Source: JAHFRG01 sp036522275 (GTDB lineage Bacteria > Pseudomonadota > Gammaproteobacteria > Burkholderiales > JAHFRG01). Taken from it: a stretch of 64,000 nt of DNA. A program made the position numbers and the translations under genes. The stretch spans positions 1 through 64,000 of the forward strand of contig DATDGC010000069.1 in NCBI GenBank assembly GCA_036522275.1, in the 5' to 3' direction. This document shows positions 1 through 8,349 of this stretch, one piece after another (the first letter of the stretch is position 1; the number at the start of each line of letters is the position of its first letter). Under the pieces are notes generated by a model that was not told the DNA's origin, did no database searches, and was given only the letters and a program-made list of their open reading frames with translations.

Positions 1-53
1 CCGCCGAGCAAGGGTGCGAGCAAAACCATCGCGCCGAAATATTTAAAACGCAT
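1..53 (-). CDS. Partial exported protein, N-terminus only
   Basis: Only the first 17 or so codons are in the window; the gene runs off the left edge on the minus strand. The visible residues begin MRFKYFGAMVLLAPLLGG, a short basic start followed by a hydrophobic stretch typical of a signal peptide or membrane anchor. A GAGGAA sequence lies about 12 bases upstream of the ATG, a little far for an ideal ribosome site. It follows the alpha/beta hydrolase gene by 16 bases on the same strand, so it is probably the last gene of that run. No function can be assigned. Confidence 0.5.
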   Translation of the reverse strand, partial: MRFKYFGAMVLLAPLLG

Positions 54-69
54 CGATTCAACCCGTTCC

Positions 70-711
70 TCAGCGATGAATAAAGGTCCCTGTCTTGAGA
101 AACGCGCAGACCTGCTTCGCGGTTCGCGAGGAAAACAGCATGCCGGAATGGCTGACTCTCATCACGATGTGGTCCTTCATTCCGCTCAAGCGCGTCTCTT
201 CAACCGTCACCACGCCGTCATTGGGCTTCGGCAGTCCGGGAACCAGTAGCCGTCCCAGTCCCATGCCGCGGTTTCCGGCGATGACACCGAGCTCATACTT
301 GCCGTGCAACGCCGCTTTGGTTTCAACAAGCGGAGTACTGTGCCCGAGCAGCCAACGCCCCGCTGCCGTTTTGGCCGTTGCGCGCGCAGCGTAGCTGCCC
401 AAGGACGGGCTGCCCATCAATACGATGCGACCGGTGCGCGGCTCAGGGCATTGTTCCAGCATTTTCAGGATCACGATTCCCCCCAGGCTGTGACCGACCA
501 AGTGTATGGTCTTTGCTGCCAGCGCGGCTGCGAAGCGCGACAAGCGCGCCGCGTTTTGCTCCAGCGTTGTCCGCACCGAGTCGTAGGTGAAGTACGCCAC
601 ATCAAAACCGCAGCGCCGGATGCGATAGCCGAGCAAACGCATGATCATGCTGTTTACCCACAAGCCGTGCACCATAATGACCGCTTCTTTTGCCTGCGTG
701 GGCGAAGACAT
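70..711 (-). CDS. Alpha/beta hydrolase, lipase/esterase-like
   Basis: A 213-residue protein with a compact alpha/beta-hydrolase fold. The beta strand VIMVHGLW near residues 12-19 carries the HG oxyanion motif, and GHSLGG near residues 73-78 is the nucleophile elbow with the catalytic serine. A late NDGVV segment and an SHSGM histidine region are plausible acid and base sites. There is no signal peptide, so it is probably cytoplasmic. Its size and the GHSLGG motif resemble PGAP1/triacylglycerol-lipase-type esterases. The substrate is unknown. The start ATG lies 13 bases after the preceding hydrolase gene, suggesting co-transcription. Confidence 0.8.
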   Translation of the reverse strand: MSSPTQAKEAVIMVHGLWVNSMIMRLLGYRIRRCGFDVAYFTYDSVRTTLEQNAARLSRFAAALAAKTIHLVGHSLGGIVILKMLEQCPEPRTGRIVLMGSPSLGSYAARATAKTAAGRWLLGHSTPLVETKAALHGKYELGVIAGNRGMGLGRLLVPGLPKPNDGVVTVEETRLSGMKDHIVMRVSHSGMLFSSRTAKQVCAFLKTGTFIHR

Positions 712-724
712 GCTGCCGGTTCAT

Positions 725-1582
725 TCAAAATTTTCGTTGCAGAAACGGCAGCAGTTCAGCGAGCAGCGCTTCCGGAGCCTCTTCGGGAATGAAATGCCCG
801 CTGGGCAGCGAGCGCCCTTCCACCCGCTGCGCTTTCTCGCGCCAGGTCGCCAGCACGTCGAACAAGGGGTGCATGCGCCCGCGTTCGCCCCACAGCGCGA
901 GCAAGGGACAAGTAATCCTACGTCCAAGGTCCTGCTCGTCGAGCTGATAGTCAATGGTCGCCGCGGCGCGGTAGTCTTCGAGCATTGCTCGCTGCGTGCC
1001 GGGCAGCTTGAATGCGCGCAGGTATTCCTGCATCACCGGATCTTCGATGGCTCCGGGAGGGCAGCCAAGCAAGCGGAAAGCAAAGTGCAGAAACACATCA
1101 GGCTGCGCGCCCATCAGCGCCTCGGGCAAATCGGGCACCTGAAAGAAAAACCAGTGCCAATAGGATCGTGCAAGCTCCTTGTTGGTGCTGCGGAACATGG
1201 TGTGCGTCGGCACGATATCAAGCACGCACAAACGCTCCACTGCATTCGGGTGATCAAGCGCCAGGCGATGTCCGACTCGGGCTCCGCGGTCATGCCCCAC
1301 TACGGCGAAACGCTTGAATCCCAGCTCTTCCATAATCAATTTGATGTCGAGTGCCATGGTGCGCTTGTCGTAGCCACCTTGCGGCTTGTCGGAATCGCCG
1401 TAGCCGCGCAGGTCCGGGCACACTGCAGTATAGTTGGGCAAAAGCTGCGGAACGATCTTGCGCCACATCAGTGCGTTCTCCGGATAACCGTGCAGCAACA
1501 CCACAGGCGGTCCTTTCCCTCCCACCCAAACGTTGAAACGCACGCCGTTGGCGCGCACCATTTGTTGCTGCATGCCGTTCAT
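725..1582 (-). CDS. Alpha/beta hydrolase, haloacetate dehalogenase/epoxide hydrolase-like
   Basis: The start chosen is the ATG at 1582, which overlaps the TGA of the upstream gene as ATGA; the longer open frame would run deep into that gene. The product is about 285 residues. HGYPEN near residue 33 is the oxyanion motif, DLRGYGDSDKP follows, and VGHDRGARVGHRLALDHP carries an aspartate nucleophile elbow (GHDRG). An Asp nucleophile rather than Ser is diagnostic of the dehalogenase/epoxide hydrolase branch. The GHFIPEEAPE segment near the C-terminus supplies the catalytic histidine. The family hydrolyses haloacetates or epoxides through an ester intermediate; the real substrate here is unknown. 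Confidence 0.8.
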   Translation of the reverse strand: MNGMQQQMVRANGVRFNVWVGGKGPPVVLLHGYPENALMWRKIVPQLLPNYTAVCPDLRGYGDSDKPQGGYDKRTMALDIKLIMEELGFKRFAVVGHDRGARVGHRLALDHPNAVERLCVLDIVPTHTMFRSTNKELARSYWHWFFFQVPDLPEALMGAQPDVFLHFAFRLLGCPPGAIEDPVMQEYLRAFKLPGTQRAMLEDYRAAATIDYQLDEQDLGRRITCPLLALWGERGRMHPLFDVLATWREKAQRVEGRSLPSGHFIPEEAPEALLAELLPFLQRKF

Positions 1583-2448
1583 GCCCCGTTCTCCACAAAG
1601 CTTTCTATATATTTTGCCGTACCCGTTGCGCCCATGTGCCGGTCGAGAAAGGCGCCCACGCCTTTCATCCACAAATCGTCGCTCAATATCAAGCTGGTAT
1701 TGTGGCCGCCGCGAATTTCCAGCAATTGCTTGGGCTCGTGCGCTGCAGTATAAAGCTGCTCGCCGTGCTCATACGGGACGATCTCGTCGTCGCGGCTATG
1801 CACAATCAACACCGGGCAGGTGGTGGCCTGCAGGCTTTCCCTAGTGTTGTACTGATAACGCGCCAGCAGCCGCACTGGAAACAAGGGATAGTGTTTTGCA
1901 CCAAGGTCGGGCAGAGAAGTAAACGTCGATGAAATAATCAAGGCGCGGGGTTTTACACGGGCGGCCAGCCACGCCGCAACCGCGCCGCCCAGTGACTCGC
2001 CATAGAGCACGATGGAGGAAGGCGCAACACGCAGCGTCTCCACAAGATAATTCCATGCCGCTTCGGCATCCTGATAAGTGCCGGCTTCTGAAGGCTCTCC
2101 GCTGCTTTTGCCATAGCCCCGATAATCAAAAATCAAGATCGAAAAACCCAGCTCCCTGAACATGCGAAGGTAGTCGAGGCGGTGCGAAATGCTGCCGGCA
2201 TTACCATGGAAAAACAACACTACGCCGCGCGCTTGCGGCGCCGGAACAAACCAGCCGTGGAGCTCTTCGCCCGCGGCGTTGATTTTGAGTTCCTGATAAT
2301 CCATTCCGGCTTGTTGCGGCGTAACAATATCTTCCCTGCCGATTTGCGGGAAATAAATCAAACGCGATTGAAAAAAGAACATCAGCAGGCACAGTACGAA
2401 ATAAGCCGCGGCAACACTAATTACAATATTCAAAATCATGCGCACCAT
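1579..2448 (-). CDS. Membrane-anchored alpha/beta hydrolase, BEM46/ABHD17-like
   Basis: This 289-residue protein starts with a hydrophobic segment (about residues 4-27), probably a single membrane anchor, followed by an SRLIYFPQ motif typical of BEM46/ABHD13-like hydrolases. FFHGNAGS near residue 79 is the oxyanion loop, DYRGYGKSSG follows, and YGESLGG near residue 150 holds the catalytic serine. HSRDDEIVPYEHG gives the acid region and GGHNTS the histidine. The family acts as serine hydrolases on acyl or peptide substrates; specificity is not inferable. The gene is translationally coupled to the next hydrolase by an ATGA overlap. Confidence 0.82.
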   Translation of the reverse strand: MVRMILNIVISVAAAYFVLCLLMFFFQSRLIYFPQIGREDIVTPQQAGMDYQELKINAAGEELHGWFVPAPQARGVVLFFHGNAGSISHRLDYLRMFRELGFSILIFDYRGYGKSSGEPSEAGTYQDAEAAWNYLVETLRVAPSSIVLYGESLGGAVAAWLAARVKPRALIISSTFTSLPDLGAKHYPLFPVRLLARYQYNTRESLQATTCPVLIVHSRDDEIVPYEHGEQLYTAAHEPKQLLEIRGGHNTSLILSDDLWMKGVGAFLDRHMGATGTAKYIESFVENGA

Positions 2449-2463
2449 TCTTCCTCGAAGCGG

Positions 2464-3066
2464 TCACACCAGCCGCAAACCCGGCATGCCGACAAATCCG
2501 GGCAGCAACTGGACGCGCTTCATCCAGGAAAGTACCGCTGGATAGGGATCGAGCGTGATTTTGCCTTGTTCGGCAAGCGCCACGTAGGGATAACAGGCGA
2601 TATCGGCAATCGTCGGGCGCCCGAGCGCCAGCCAATCATGATTCTGCAAATGCTGCTCAAGCACCTGGAGGGCATTCCGGCCTGCCGTCTGCGCCTCGCT
2701 CAAATCGGCTTTGCGGCCGAATAAAAGAATCGCGCGGGCGCGCGCCAGGCCGTACAGAATTTCATTTTGCGCCATTGCCAGCCACTGCGCGACCTCCGCC
2801 ATGTCCTCCGCATCCAGAGGCAGCCACACTTCCCCGCCATAACGGCGCGCCAGATAAATCAGAATCGCAGTCGAATCCCAGATATGTTTTCCATCCACTT
2901 CCAGCACCGGTATTTGTCCACGCGGATTGATTTTGAGAAACCACGGCTGTTTTTGTTCGCCTGCGGCAGAATTGATGCTCACCGTATCGTATTTCAGATT
3001 AAGCAAGGACAGAAACAGGCGGATTTTGTAGGCATTGCCGGATACATCTCGGTCGTAGAGCTTCAT
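2464..3066 (-). CDS. Glutathione S-transferase family protein
   Basis: A 200-residue protein beginning MKLYDRDVSGNAYKIRLFLS, the thioredoxin-like N-terminal domain of bacterial GSTs, with the cis-proline motif GQIPVLEVDG near residues 50-60 and DSTAILIYLARRYGG binding the glutathione glutamyl group. The all-alpha C-terminal domain contains RPTIADIACYPYVAL, the conserved N-capping box region. It probably conjugates or reduces small electrophiles in the cytoplasm. It lies 15 bases upstream of the BEM46-like hydrolase gene, so it likely heads the three-hydrolase operon. The substrate is unknown. Confidence 0.85.
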   Translation of the reverse strand: MKLYDRDVSGNAYKIRLFLSLLNLKYDTVSINSAAGEQKQPWFLKINPRGQIPVLEVDGKHIWDSTAILIYLARRYGGEVWLPLDAEDMAEVAQWLAMAQNEILYGLARARAILLFGRKADLSEAQTAGRNALQVLEQHLQNHDWLALGRPTIADIACYPYVALAEQGKITLDPYPAVLSWMKRVQLLPGFVGMPGLRLV

Positions 3067-3095
3067 TGAATTCCCTTTCTTCTTGCCCCAGGCCT

Positions 3096-4211
3096 TTACA
3101 CAAACAGAGTCAGCACCCCAGTATAGCCGTACAGGCGGTTGTGTGAAATCTCGCCGTTGGCGAAAAAACCCACCAGCGGAATATCGCCGAGGGTGTCCTG
3201 AATCAGTTTAAGTTCCTCGGAATTGGCGCCAAACATGTGCTCGCCGCGCCCCAGGCAGGAAAAATAAACTGCTCCTTTTGGTTGCGCCTTGAGATCGCGC
3301 TTGATGTCGTTCAGCATGCGCAGCATGTCGTCGTAGGCGGTGGCGCTGTCGCGGCGGCAGAACATCAGCGGCATGCCGGGTTCAAGCAGCTCGCCAATGG
3401 CAATCAGCTGGTGATCGATATCAATCCCCACCAGGTTACGCACCAGGTAATCGCCGGTATCCGAGCCTTCGATCGGCAGCCCTGCAAAAATGTACCCTGC
3501 GGCGCGGTTGAGATCGCGCGCGAGCACTTCGCCGATATCCTTCTTAAATACCTCCAGCGCCGGGCGGCCGTCTATGCTGACGATGATGTTGCGCCGGCAT
3601 TCGCTAATGCGATGCCGCGGACCGATAGGCGAGCAGCCTTGCGTCAATCGCGTGGAAACCGCCACCGCGTCGGAAAGGATCACGCCTGACAATCCGCCCT
3701 GCACCACATCATCGGCGATCTGTACCTGGCGGTTGCGCGAACTGGTGAGCCCGCCCACCAGAAATCCGCTTTGCATGGCATCCGCGACATCCTCGACCAA
3801 TGCGCTGATCTCCGGCGTGTGCGGGTCGGCATGAACAATCGCGAAATGCATCGCCGCCGCATCACCCGCTGAGACTGGAAGCTCTTCAGCGCCGTGGGTG
3901 ACATCGCAGAACACGTTAAATGAGCCTTCCGGCAGTTCCGCCAGCATCACCGCCATGGCGGGTTGATTCAAATATTCCTTGCCAGTGCCGCACACCCCCA
4001 CGCCCACCGTCCCGACCCAATGCGGTATGCCGGTTTGCACCTTGAAAAAAGTCAGAATCTCCGAGATATGCGGCGCGAGCATATCGGTGATATACAGAAA
4101 ACCGAGATTCGCGGCGGGAGGCACCCGTTCGATCTGCTCAAGACAGGCGCGCACCGATTCCTGCCATTGCCCGTGGCTGGCGTGGCCGTATTTGAAACTG
4201 TGTCTTGTCAT
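3096..4211 (-). CDS. FIST domain sensory protein
   Basis: About 371 residues starting MTRHSFKYGHASHG. This ATG was preferred over an upstream GTG at 4244 because FKYGHA is the usual N-terminal strand of FIST proteins. FIST_N (about residues 10-200) includes the LAELPEGSF and VGGLTSSRN segments. FIST_C follows with RPALEVFKKD and ends in CLGRGEHMFG and PLVGFFANGEISHN. FIST proteins are predicted cytoplasmic small-ligand sensors, probably of amino acids, often linked to signalling genes. No kinase or cyclase gene is adjacent here. No strong Shine-Dalgarno is seen before the chosen ATG. Confidence 0.85.
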   Translation of the reverse strand: MTRHSFKYGHASHGQWQESVRACLEQIERVPPAANLGFLYITDMLAPHISEILTFFKVQTGIPHWVGTVGVGVCGTGKEYLNQPAMAVMLAELPEGSFNVFCDVTHGAEELPVSAGDAAAMHFAIVHADPHTPEISALVEDVADAMQSGFLVGGLTSSRNRQVQIADDVVQGGLSGVILSDAVAVSTRLTQGCSPIGPRHRISECRRNIIVSIDGRPALEVFKKDIGEVLARDLNRAAGYIFAGLPIEGSDTGDYLVRNLVGIDIDHQLIAIGELLEPGMPLMFCRRDSATAYDDMLRMLNDIKRDLKAQPKGAVYFSCLGRGEHMFGANSEELKLIQDTLGDIPLVGFFANGEISHNRLYGYTGVLTLFV

Positions 4212-4251
4212 GAGGAAATTATCCGCCAGCCACCATCTCCGCACAATATAA

Positions 4252-4526
4252 GGAGCCTCTGACTAAGTCCTGCGTGGCCGCGACGGCGGTTTTCCGGAAT
4301 GGGATGCGCGAAGCGAGGCGCAGCCAATGGCCACTACCCTTGGCAAGCCGAGCGACAAAGCAGACCGCCTGGAAAGCCCCGTCCCGTCCGGGTTGCGGCA
4401 AAATGCTGCGTCTGCGTCGTTGCGCTCCTCGGTGTCGTAGTCTTTACTACGACCTTCGTCGCGCGCCTTGCATCCATCCGCATATTGCCAGCAACGCGGC
4501 TCACGAAGGACTTAGTCAGAGGCTCC
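4252..4526. repeat. 275-bp inverted-repeat element, TGAYTAAGT family, copy 1
   Basis: A non-coding block bounded by perfect 20-base inverted arms (4252-4271 and 4507-4526, outer sequence GGAGCCTCTGACTAAGTCCT). Read on the minus strand it aligns along its length with the block at 33210-33486. Inside, at 4434-4453, is a 7-bp hairpin (GTCGTAG paired with CTACGAC) flanked by the same GCGACGAAG and GAGGAG sequences as the other copies. Frames inside it match no recognisable protein. It lies between the FIST gene and the pyrophosphatase relic. It looks like a MITE-like or structured intergenic repeat; no transposase is nearby. Confidence 0.85.
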
Positions 4527-4577
4527 CTGTGACCGGTATAATAGCCGCACCGCAAGCGGAAAAAAGCAGGAGCACGC

Positions 4578-4703
4578 ATGAATCTCGACAGGGTGAGTTC
4601 CGGGCGCGACCTTCCCGGCGATTTCAACGTCATCATCGATATTCTGATGAATGCCGACCCCATCAAATATGAAGTAGACAAGGAAACCAGTTCAGTGCCT
4701 TAG
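4578..4703 (+). pseudogene. ppa: Truncated inorganic pyrophosphatase (ppa) relic
   Basis: An ATG with a good AGGAG site opens a 41-codon frame whose first 35 or so residues (MNLDRVSSGRDLP, then NADPIKYEVDKET) match the N-terminus of family I inorganic pyrophosphatase. The real protein is about 175 residues with Asp/Glu metal ligands further on; none remain. The frame ends at TAG, and similarity to the codons for VDRF fades by about 4716. One usually invariant residue is changed (ILMNADP instead of IPMNADP). A TATAAT at 4537-4542 suggests the old promoter survives. It probably arose by deletion or partial duplication; a complete ppa is presumably elsewhere. Confidence 0.8.
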
Positions 4704-4856
4704 ACCGTTACTGTTACATCGAAACCGATGTTTTAAAAAAAACTTGCCAGAGCCGGTTTTTTCCCTTACGCTATTAATCGTAAGCCCCTGTTCAGGCTAT
4801 ACTTAACGAAGGCTCCTCATATTTTACTTTAGGGAGCTGTCTTAAGGAGACCACTT

Positions 4857-5180
4857 ATGAACCACCATAAATCGCTGGTATCCGCACTGGCTGCGGTTTG
4901 CATGATCTTGACGGCGAGCCTTGTCCGCGCTGACCAGTATTCTGATAATGTCCAGCCCACATCTGAAGCCATGGCCGGTGACCTTATATTTGTAAGGCCG
5001 CTAGGCCTCGTGGCAACGATTTTGGGCACCGCCACTTTTCTAGTTGCCCTGCCCTTCACCATACCCAGCGGCAGTGTCGGATCCTCTGCACAAGCTCTGA
5101 TTGGAGACCCGGCGTCTTACACTTTCAAGCGGCCGCTCGGCCAGTCCCAAGCCAAGCCCATTCAAGAGGTTCAGCGGTAA
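4857..5180 (+). CDS. Small exported protein with paired RPLG motifs
   Basis: A 107-residue protein with a signal peptide (about residues 1-25, cleavage near VRADQ), then AMAGDLIFVRPLGLVATILG leading into a hydrophobic helix, and a second RPLG near residue 94. Similar short proteins are common in betaproteobacteria and are sometimes loosely labelled multidrug-transporter-like; no function is established. AAGGAG lies 8 bases before the ATG. The two RPLG units separated by a hydrophobic segment suggest a short membrane-associated hairpin in the periplasm. It is flanked by non-coding DNA and is probably monocistronic. Confidence 0.7.
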   Translation: MNHHKSLVSALAAVCMILTASLVRADQYSDNVQPTSEAMAGDLIFVRPLGLVATILGTATFLVALPFTIPSGSVGSSAQALIGDPASYTFKRPLGQSQAKPIQEVQR

Positions 5181-5399
5181 TTAATATTGCAACTGTTTTC
5201 ACCGGGAGCTGCGTTTACTCGCGCTCCTGGCCGGTTTTTTGCGCTTGTTAACGGCATAGCCGGCATAACCCCGCCAATCACCAGCTTAACACCCGATTTT
5301 CCACATAGTGCGCGCCAAAGGGCAAACACGGCCGCGTGGCAAAACGGGGACGCGGCGTCTATAATGGCCCGTTACTTCGCATTTCATCAGGAGGCGCAC

Positions 5400-6203
5400 A
5401 TGGCTTCCACCGCCACTGCAGCAACCGCAACCAAACAGCTTCTGCTGCGCCGCGACACAAACGGCATCACAACGCTCACGCTCAACCGCCCCGAGCAATT
5501 CAACGCGCTCTCCGGCGCACTGCTCAACGAACTGCAGGCTACGCTCGACGGTATTGCCAGGAATCAATCAGTGCGTGTGGTGGTGATTGCGGGAGCCGGC
5601 CCCGCGTTTTGCCCGGGTCATGACCTCAAAGAAATGCGCGCCAACCGCCATCCGGACTTTATCGAAGACCTGTTCAAGCGCTGCAGCCGCGTGATGATGA
5701 CGTTGACTGAAATACCCCAGCCGGTGATTGCGCGAGTGCACGGCATCGCCACCGCCGCCGGATGTCAATTGGTCGCGGCATGCGATTTGGCCGTAGCCTC
5801 GACTGAAGCGCGCTTCGCCACTTCCGGTATTAACGTCGGTTTATTTTGCTCGACGCCAGGTGTCGCGCTCTCGCGCAATATGTCGCGCAAGCAGGCGATG
5901 GAGATGTTGCTCACCGGGGATTTCATTGACGCCCAAACCGCGTTAAAGCAGGGACTAGTCAATCGCGTAGTGCCTCCCGCTGAACTCGATGCCGAAGTTG
6001 CGCGGCTGGCCACAGCGATCAAAGGCAAATCACGCGCTGCCATCTCCCTGGGCAAGCAGATGTTTTACAAGCAACTGGAAATGAGCCTGGAGCAGGCCTA
6101 CCGGCACGCAAGCCAGGTCATGGCCAGCAATATGATGGATGACGATGCCGCGGAAGGCATAGATGCCTTCATGCAGAAGCGCGCGCCAAAATGGAAAAGC
6201 TGA
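5400..6203 (+). CDS. Enoyl-CoA hydratase/isomerase family protein
   Basis: The start is the ATG at 5400, preceded by AGGAGG; upstream in-frame codons lack family similarity. The 267-residue product has the crotonase fold: LNRPEQFNALS near residue 28, AGAGPAFCPGHDLKEM providing the first oxyanion-hole strand, and GIATAAGCQLVAACDLAVAS providing the second. The GHDLKEM form and overall pattern resemble the ECHDC3-like subgroup, where the classical hydratase glutamates are not obvious, so true hydratase activity is uncertain. The likely substrate is an acyl-CoA thioester in the cytoplasm. It is followed 7 bases later by a beta-propeller gene on the same strand. Confidence 0.85.
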   Translation: MASTATAATATKQLLLRRDTNGITTLTLNRPEQFNALSGALLNELQATLDGIARNQSVRVVVIAGAGPAFCPGHDLKEMRANRHPDFIEDLFKRCSRVMMTLTEIPQPVIARVHGIATAAGCQLVAACDLAVASTEARFATSGINVGLFCSTPGVALSRNMSRKQAMEMLLTGDFIDAQTALKQGLVNRVVPPAELDAEVARLATAIKGKSRAAISLGKQMFYKQLEMSLEQAYRHASQVMASNMMDDDAAEGIDAFMQKRAPKWKS

Positions 6204-6210
6204 CCCGCTC

Positions 6211-7191
6211 ATGAAGGGTACGGCTCTGCTGGTTTTGCTCGCGCCTCTTGCGTGCTTCGCCGGCGGCTCCAATTACGGCATCACGCCGGGAACCAATCCC
6301 CATTTCGCAGGCAAAGTCACCGAATGGCCGGTGCCCACACCCAAATTCGCGCGCGATCCAGCGCCGGGGCCCGATGGCAATATTTATATTACGGTCATGC
6401 ACGGCGACAAAATCGCGCGCTTCGACACTCAGGCCAAGACTTTCAAGGAATGGGATTTACCGCAGGGCGCGCATCCGCACGGCCTGATCGTGGATAAGAG
6501 CGGCATGGTGTGGTACACCGGCAATGGCAACGGCACCATCGGCAAGCTCGATCCTGCCACCGATAAAGTAATCGAATACAAAGCACCCACCGGCGGTGAT
6601 CCGCATACGCTGGTGGTGGACGATAACGGCATCATCTGGTTTACCGTCCAGAGCGGTAACCGCATCGGCCGCCTGGATACGCGCAGTGGCAGCATCAGCG
6701 AATTCAAAACTTCGGGCAACCCTTACGGCATCGCGCTGGACAAGGCGGGCAACGTGTGGTTTTGCCAGATGGGCGGGAACCAATTAGGCAAGCTCAATCC
6801 GCAAACCGGCGCCATCAAGGAAATCACCCTGGAACGCGGCTCGCAGCCGCGACGCATGGCGCTGGCCCCCGACGGTTCGCTGTGGGTCACTCTTTACGGC
6901 GCGGGAAAGCTCATCCGCGTTGATACAACAGCAGACAAAGTCATCAAGGAATACGCACTTCCCGCCGGAAAGAACGGCGGACCCTACGCAGTTAACGTGG
7001 ATGGCGCGGGAATGGTGTGGGTGAATGAAATCAACACCGACACTGTGGTGCAGCTTGATCCGCAATCAGGCGCGATGCGTGTAATACTGCTTCCCTCAAA
7101 AAATGTCGGCATCCGCAAAATGATTGTGGATGCTCAAGGAAAGCTCTGGTACATGGGCAGCCACAACGGCCGGCTCGGCGTCATTGAATAA
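6211..7191 (+). CDS. Exported Vgb-like beta-propeller (virginiamycin B lyase family)
   Basis: The start is the ATG at 6211, giving a signal peptide MKGTALLVLLAPLACFAGG. About six repeats of the type DGNIYITV, GMVWYTGNGNGTIGKLDP and NGIIWFTVQSGNRIGRLD form a seven-bladed-propeller-like protein of about 326 residues. The family includes virginiamycin B lyase, but most members are uncharacterised streptogramin-lyase-like proteins, so a resistance role should not be assumed. It is probably periplasmic. It sits 7 bases after the enoyl-CoA hydratase-like gene and is followed at once by another exported propeller; the pair may act together. Confidence 0.8.
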   Translation: MKGTALLVLLAPLACFAGGSNYGITPGTNPHFAGKVTEWPVPTPKFARDPAPGPDGNIYITVMHGDKIARFDTQAKTFKEWDLPQGAHPHGLIVDKSGMVWYTGNGNGTIGKLDPATDKVIEYKAPTGGDPHTLVVDDNGIIWFTVQSGNRIGRLDTRSGSISEFKTSGNPYGIALDKAGNVWFCQMGGNQLGKLNPQTGAIKEITLERGSQPRRMALAPDGSLWVTLYGAGKLIRVDTTADKVIKEYALPAGKNGGPYAVNVDGAGMVWVNEINTDTVVQLDPQSGAMRVILLPSKNVGIRKMIVDAQGKLWYMGSHNGRLGVIE

Positions 7192-7225
7192 ACAAGCTTC
7201 TCCGATTCTCGAAAAGAATACCACC

Positions 7226-8326
7226 ATGCTGCGCATCACCAACAGGTTGGTTTTGCTGTTGCTCATGTTCTGTTGCTGTTTTAACGCAACCGCCGCCGAA
7301 AATCTGCCGCTCGATAAAATCAAGCTACCACCGGGTTTTGCAATCAGCATTTACGCCGAAGTCCCCGGCGCGCGCTCGATGACGCTGGGCGCCGATGGCA
7401 CGGTGTTTGTCAGTGCCATGCGTGAAGGCAAGGTCTATGCGGTGACCAATGAGCGCAAGGTCCATGTCATTGCTGAAGACCTTAACGTGCCAAACGGCGT
7501 GGCGTATCGCAACGGCTCGCTGTATATGGCGGAAATTGGCCGCATCCTGCGTTACGACAACATCGAGTCCAGCCTGACCAGCCCCGCCAAGCCGGTTGTG
7601 GTTACCAACCAGTTTCCCAAAGATACTCATCACGGCTGGAAATTCATCGCCTTCGGCCCGGATGGCTTGCTCTACGTTCCCGTAGGCGCGCCGTGCAACA
7701 GCTGCGAGCCCGATCCCGAACGCTACGCGCTGATTTCGCGCATCAAACCTGACGGCAGCGGCTATGAAGTGTTCGCGCGCGGCGTGCGCAATTCGGTCGG
7801 CTTCGACTGGGACCCGCAAACCAAGGAGATGTGGTTCACCGACAACGGGCGCGATTGGCTGGGGGACGATTTGCCATCAGATGAGCTTAATCACGCGCCG
7901 AAAGCCAGCCTGCATTTCGGCTACCCATACTGCCACCAGGGCGACACTCCCGATCCTGAATTCGGCGCCAAGCGCAGCTGCAGCGAATTCACTCCCCCGG
8001 CAGTCAAACTCGGCCCGCATGTCGCAGCGCTCGGCATGCGCTTCTACACCGGCAATATGTTCCCCGCCGAATACCGCAACAGGATTTTCATCGCCCAGCA
8101 CGGTTCGTGGAATCGCAGCCAGAAATCAGGCTACCGCGTGATGATGGTGACGCTCAAGGACAACAAGCCGGACAAATATGAAGTGTTCGCGGAAGGCTGG
8201 CTGCAAGGAGAAAAAAACTGGGGCCGGCCGGTGGATGTATTGGTGATGTCCGACGGCGCGCTGCTGGTTTCCGACGACCAGGCCGGGGTAATTTACCGCA
8301 TCGGCTATAAAGACGCAAAAAACTAA
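7226..8326 (+). CDS. Exported PQQ-dependent sugar dehydrogenase-like protein
   Basis: The ATG at 7226 gives a hydrophobic signal peptide (residues about 6-24) and a 366-residue product. The propeller signature includes LPPGFAISIYAEVPGARSM, THHGWKFIAFGPDGLLYV followed by GAPCNSC, and DWDPQTKEMWFTDNGRDWLGDD. These are typical of L-sorbosone dehydrogenase/glucose dehydrogenase-like proteins that bind PQQ or a related quinone in the periplasm. No pqq biosynthesis gene is in the window, so cofactor use is inferred. It directly follows the Vgb-like propeller gene. Confidence 0.8.
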   Translation: MLRITNRLVLLLLMFCCCFNATAAENLPLDKIKLPPGFAISIYAEVPGARSMTLGADGTVFVSAMREGKVYAVTNERKVHVIAEDLNVPNGVAYRNGSLYMAEIGRILRYDNIESSLTSPAKPVVVTNQFPKDTHHGWKFIAFGPDGLLYVPVGAPCNSCEPDPERYALISRIKPDGSGYEVFARGVRNSVGFDWDPQTKEMWFTDNGRDWLGDDLPSDELNHAPKASLHFGYPYCHQGDTPDPEFGAKRSCSEFTPPAVKLGPHVAALGMRFYTGNMFPAEYRNRIFIAQHGSWNRSQKSGYRVMMVTLKDNKPDKYEVFAEGWLQGEKNWGRPVDVLVMSDGALLVSDDQAGVIYRIGYKDAKN

Positions 8327-8349
8327 GGCTGATCGGCCGGGCGCCGGAA

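Noticed and set aside
4274..4672. 132-residue frame through the inverted-repeat element at 4252-4526
   Set aside because: It crosses the element and the ppa relic in the wrong frame, and the corresponding frame in the element copy at 33210 differs; no family resemblance.
4734..4784. Possible terminator after the ppa relic (A-run, GC core, T-run; and CTTACG/CGTAAG)
   Set aside because: The A-run and T-run arms enclose a poorly pairing core and the second stem is only six bases with no U-run; too weak to call.
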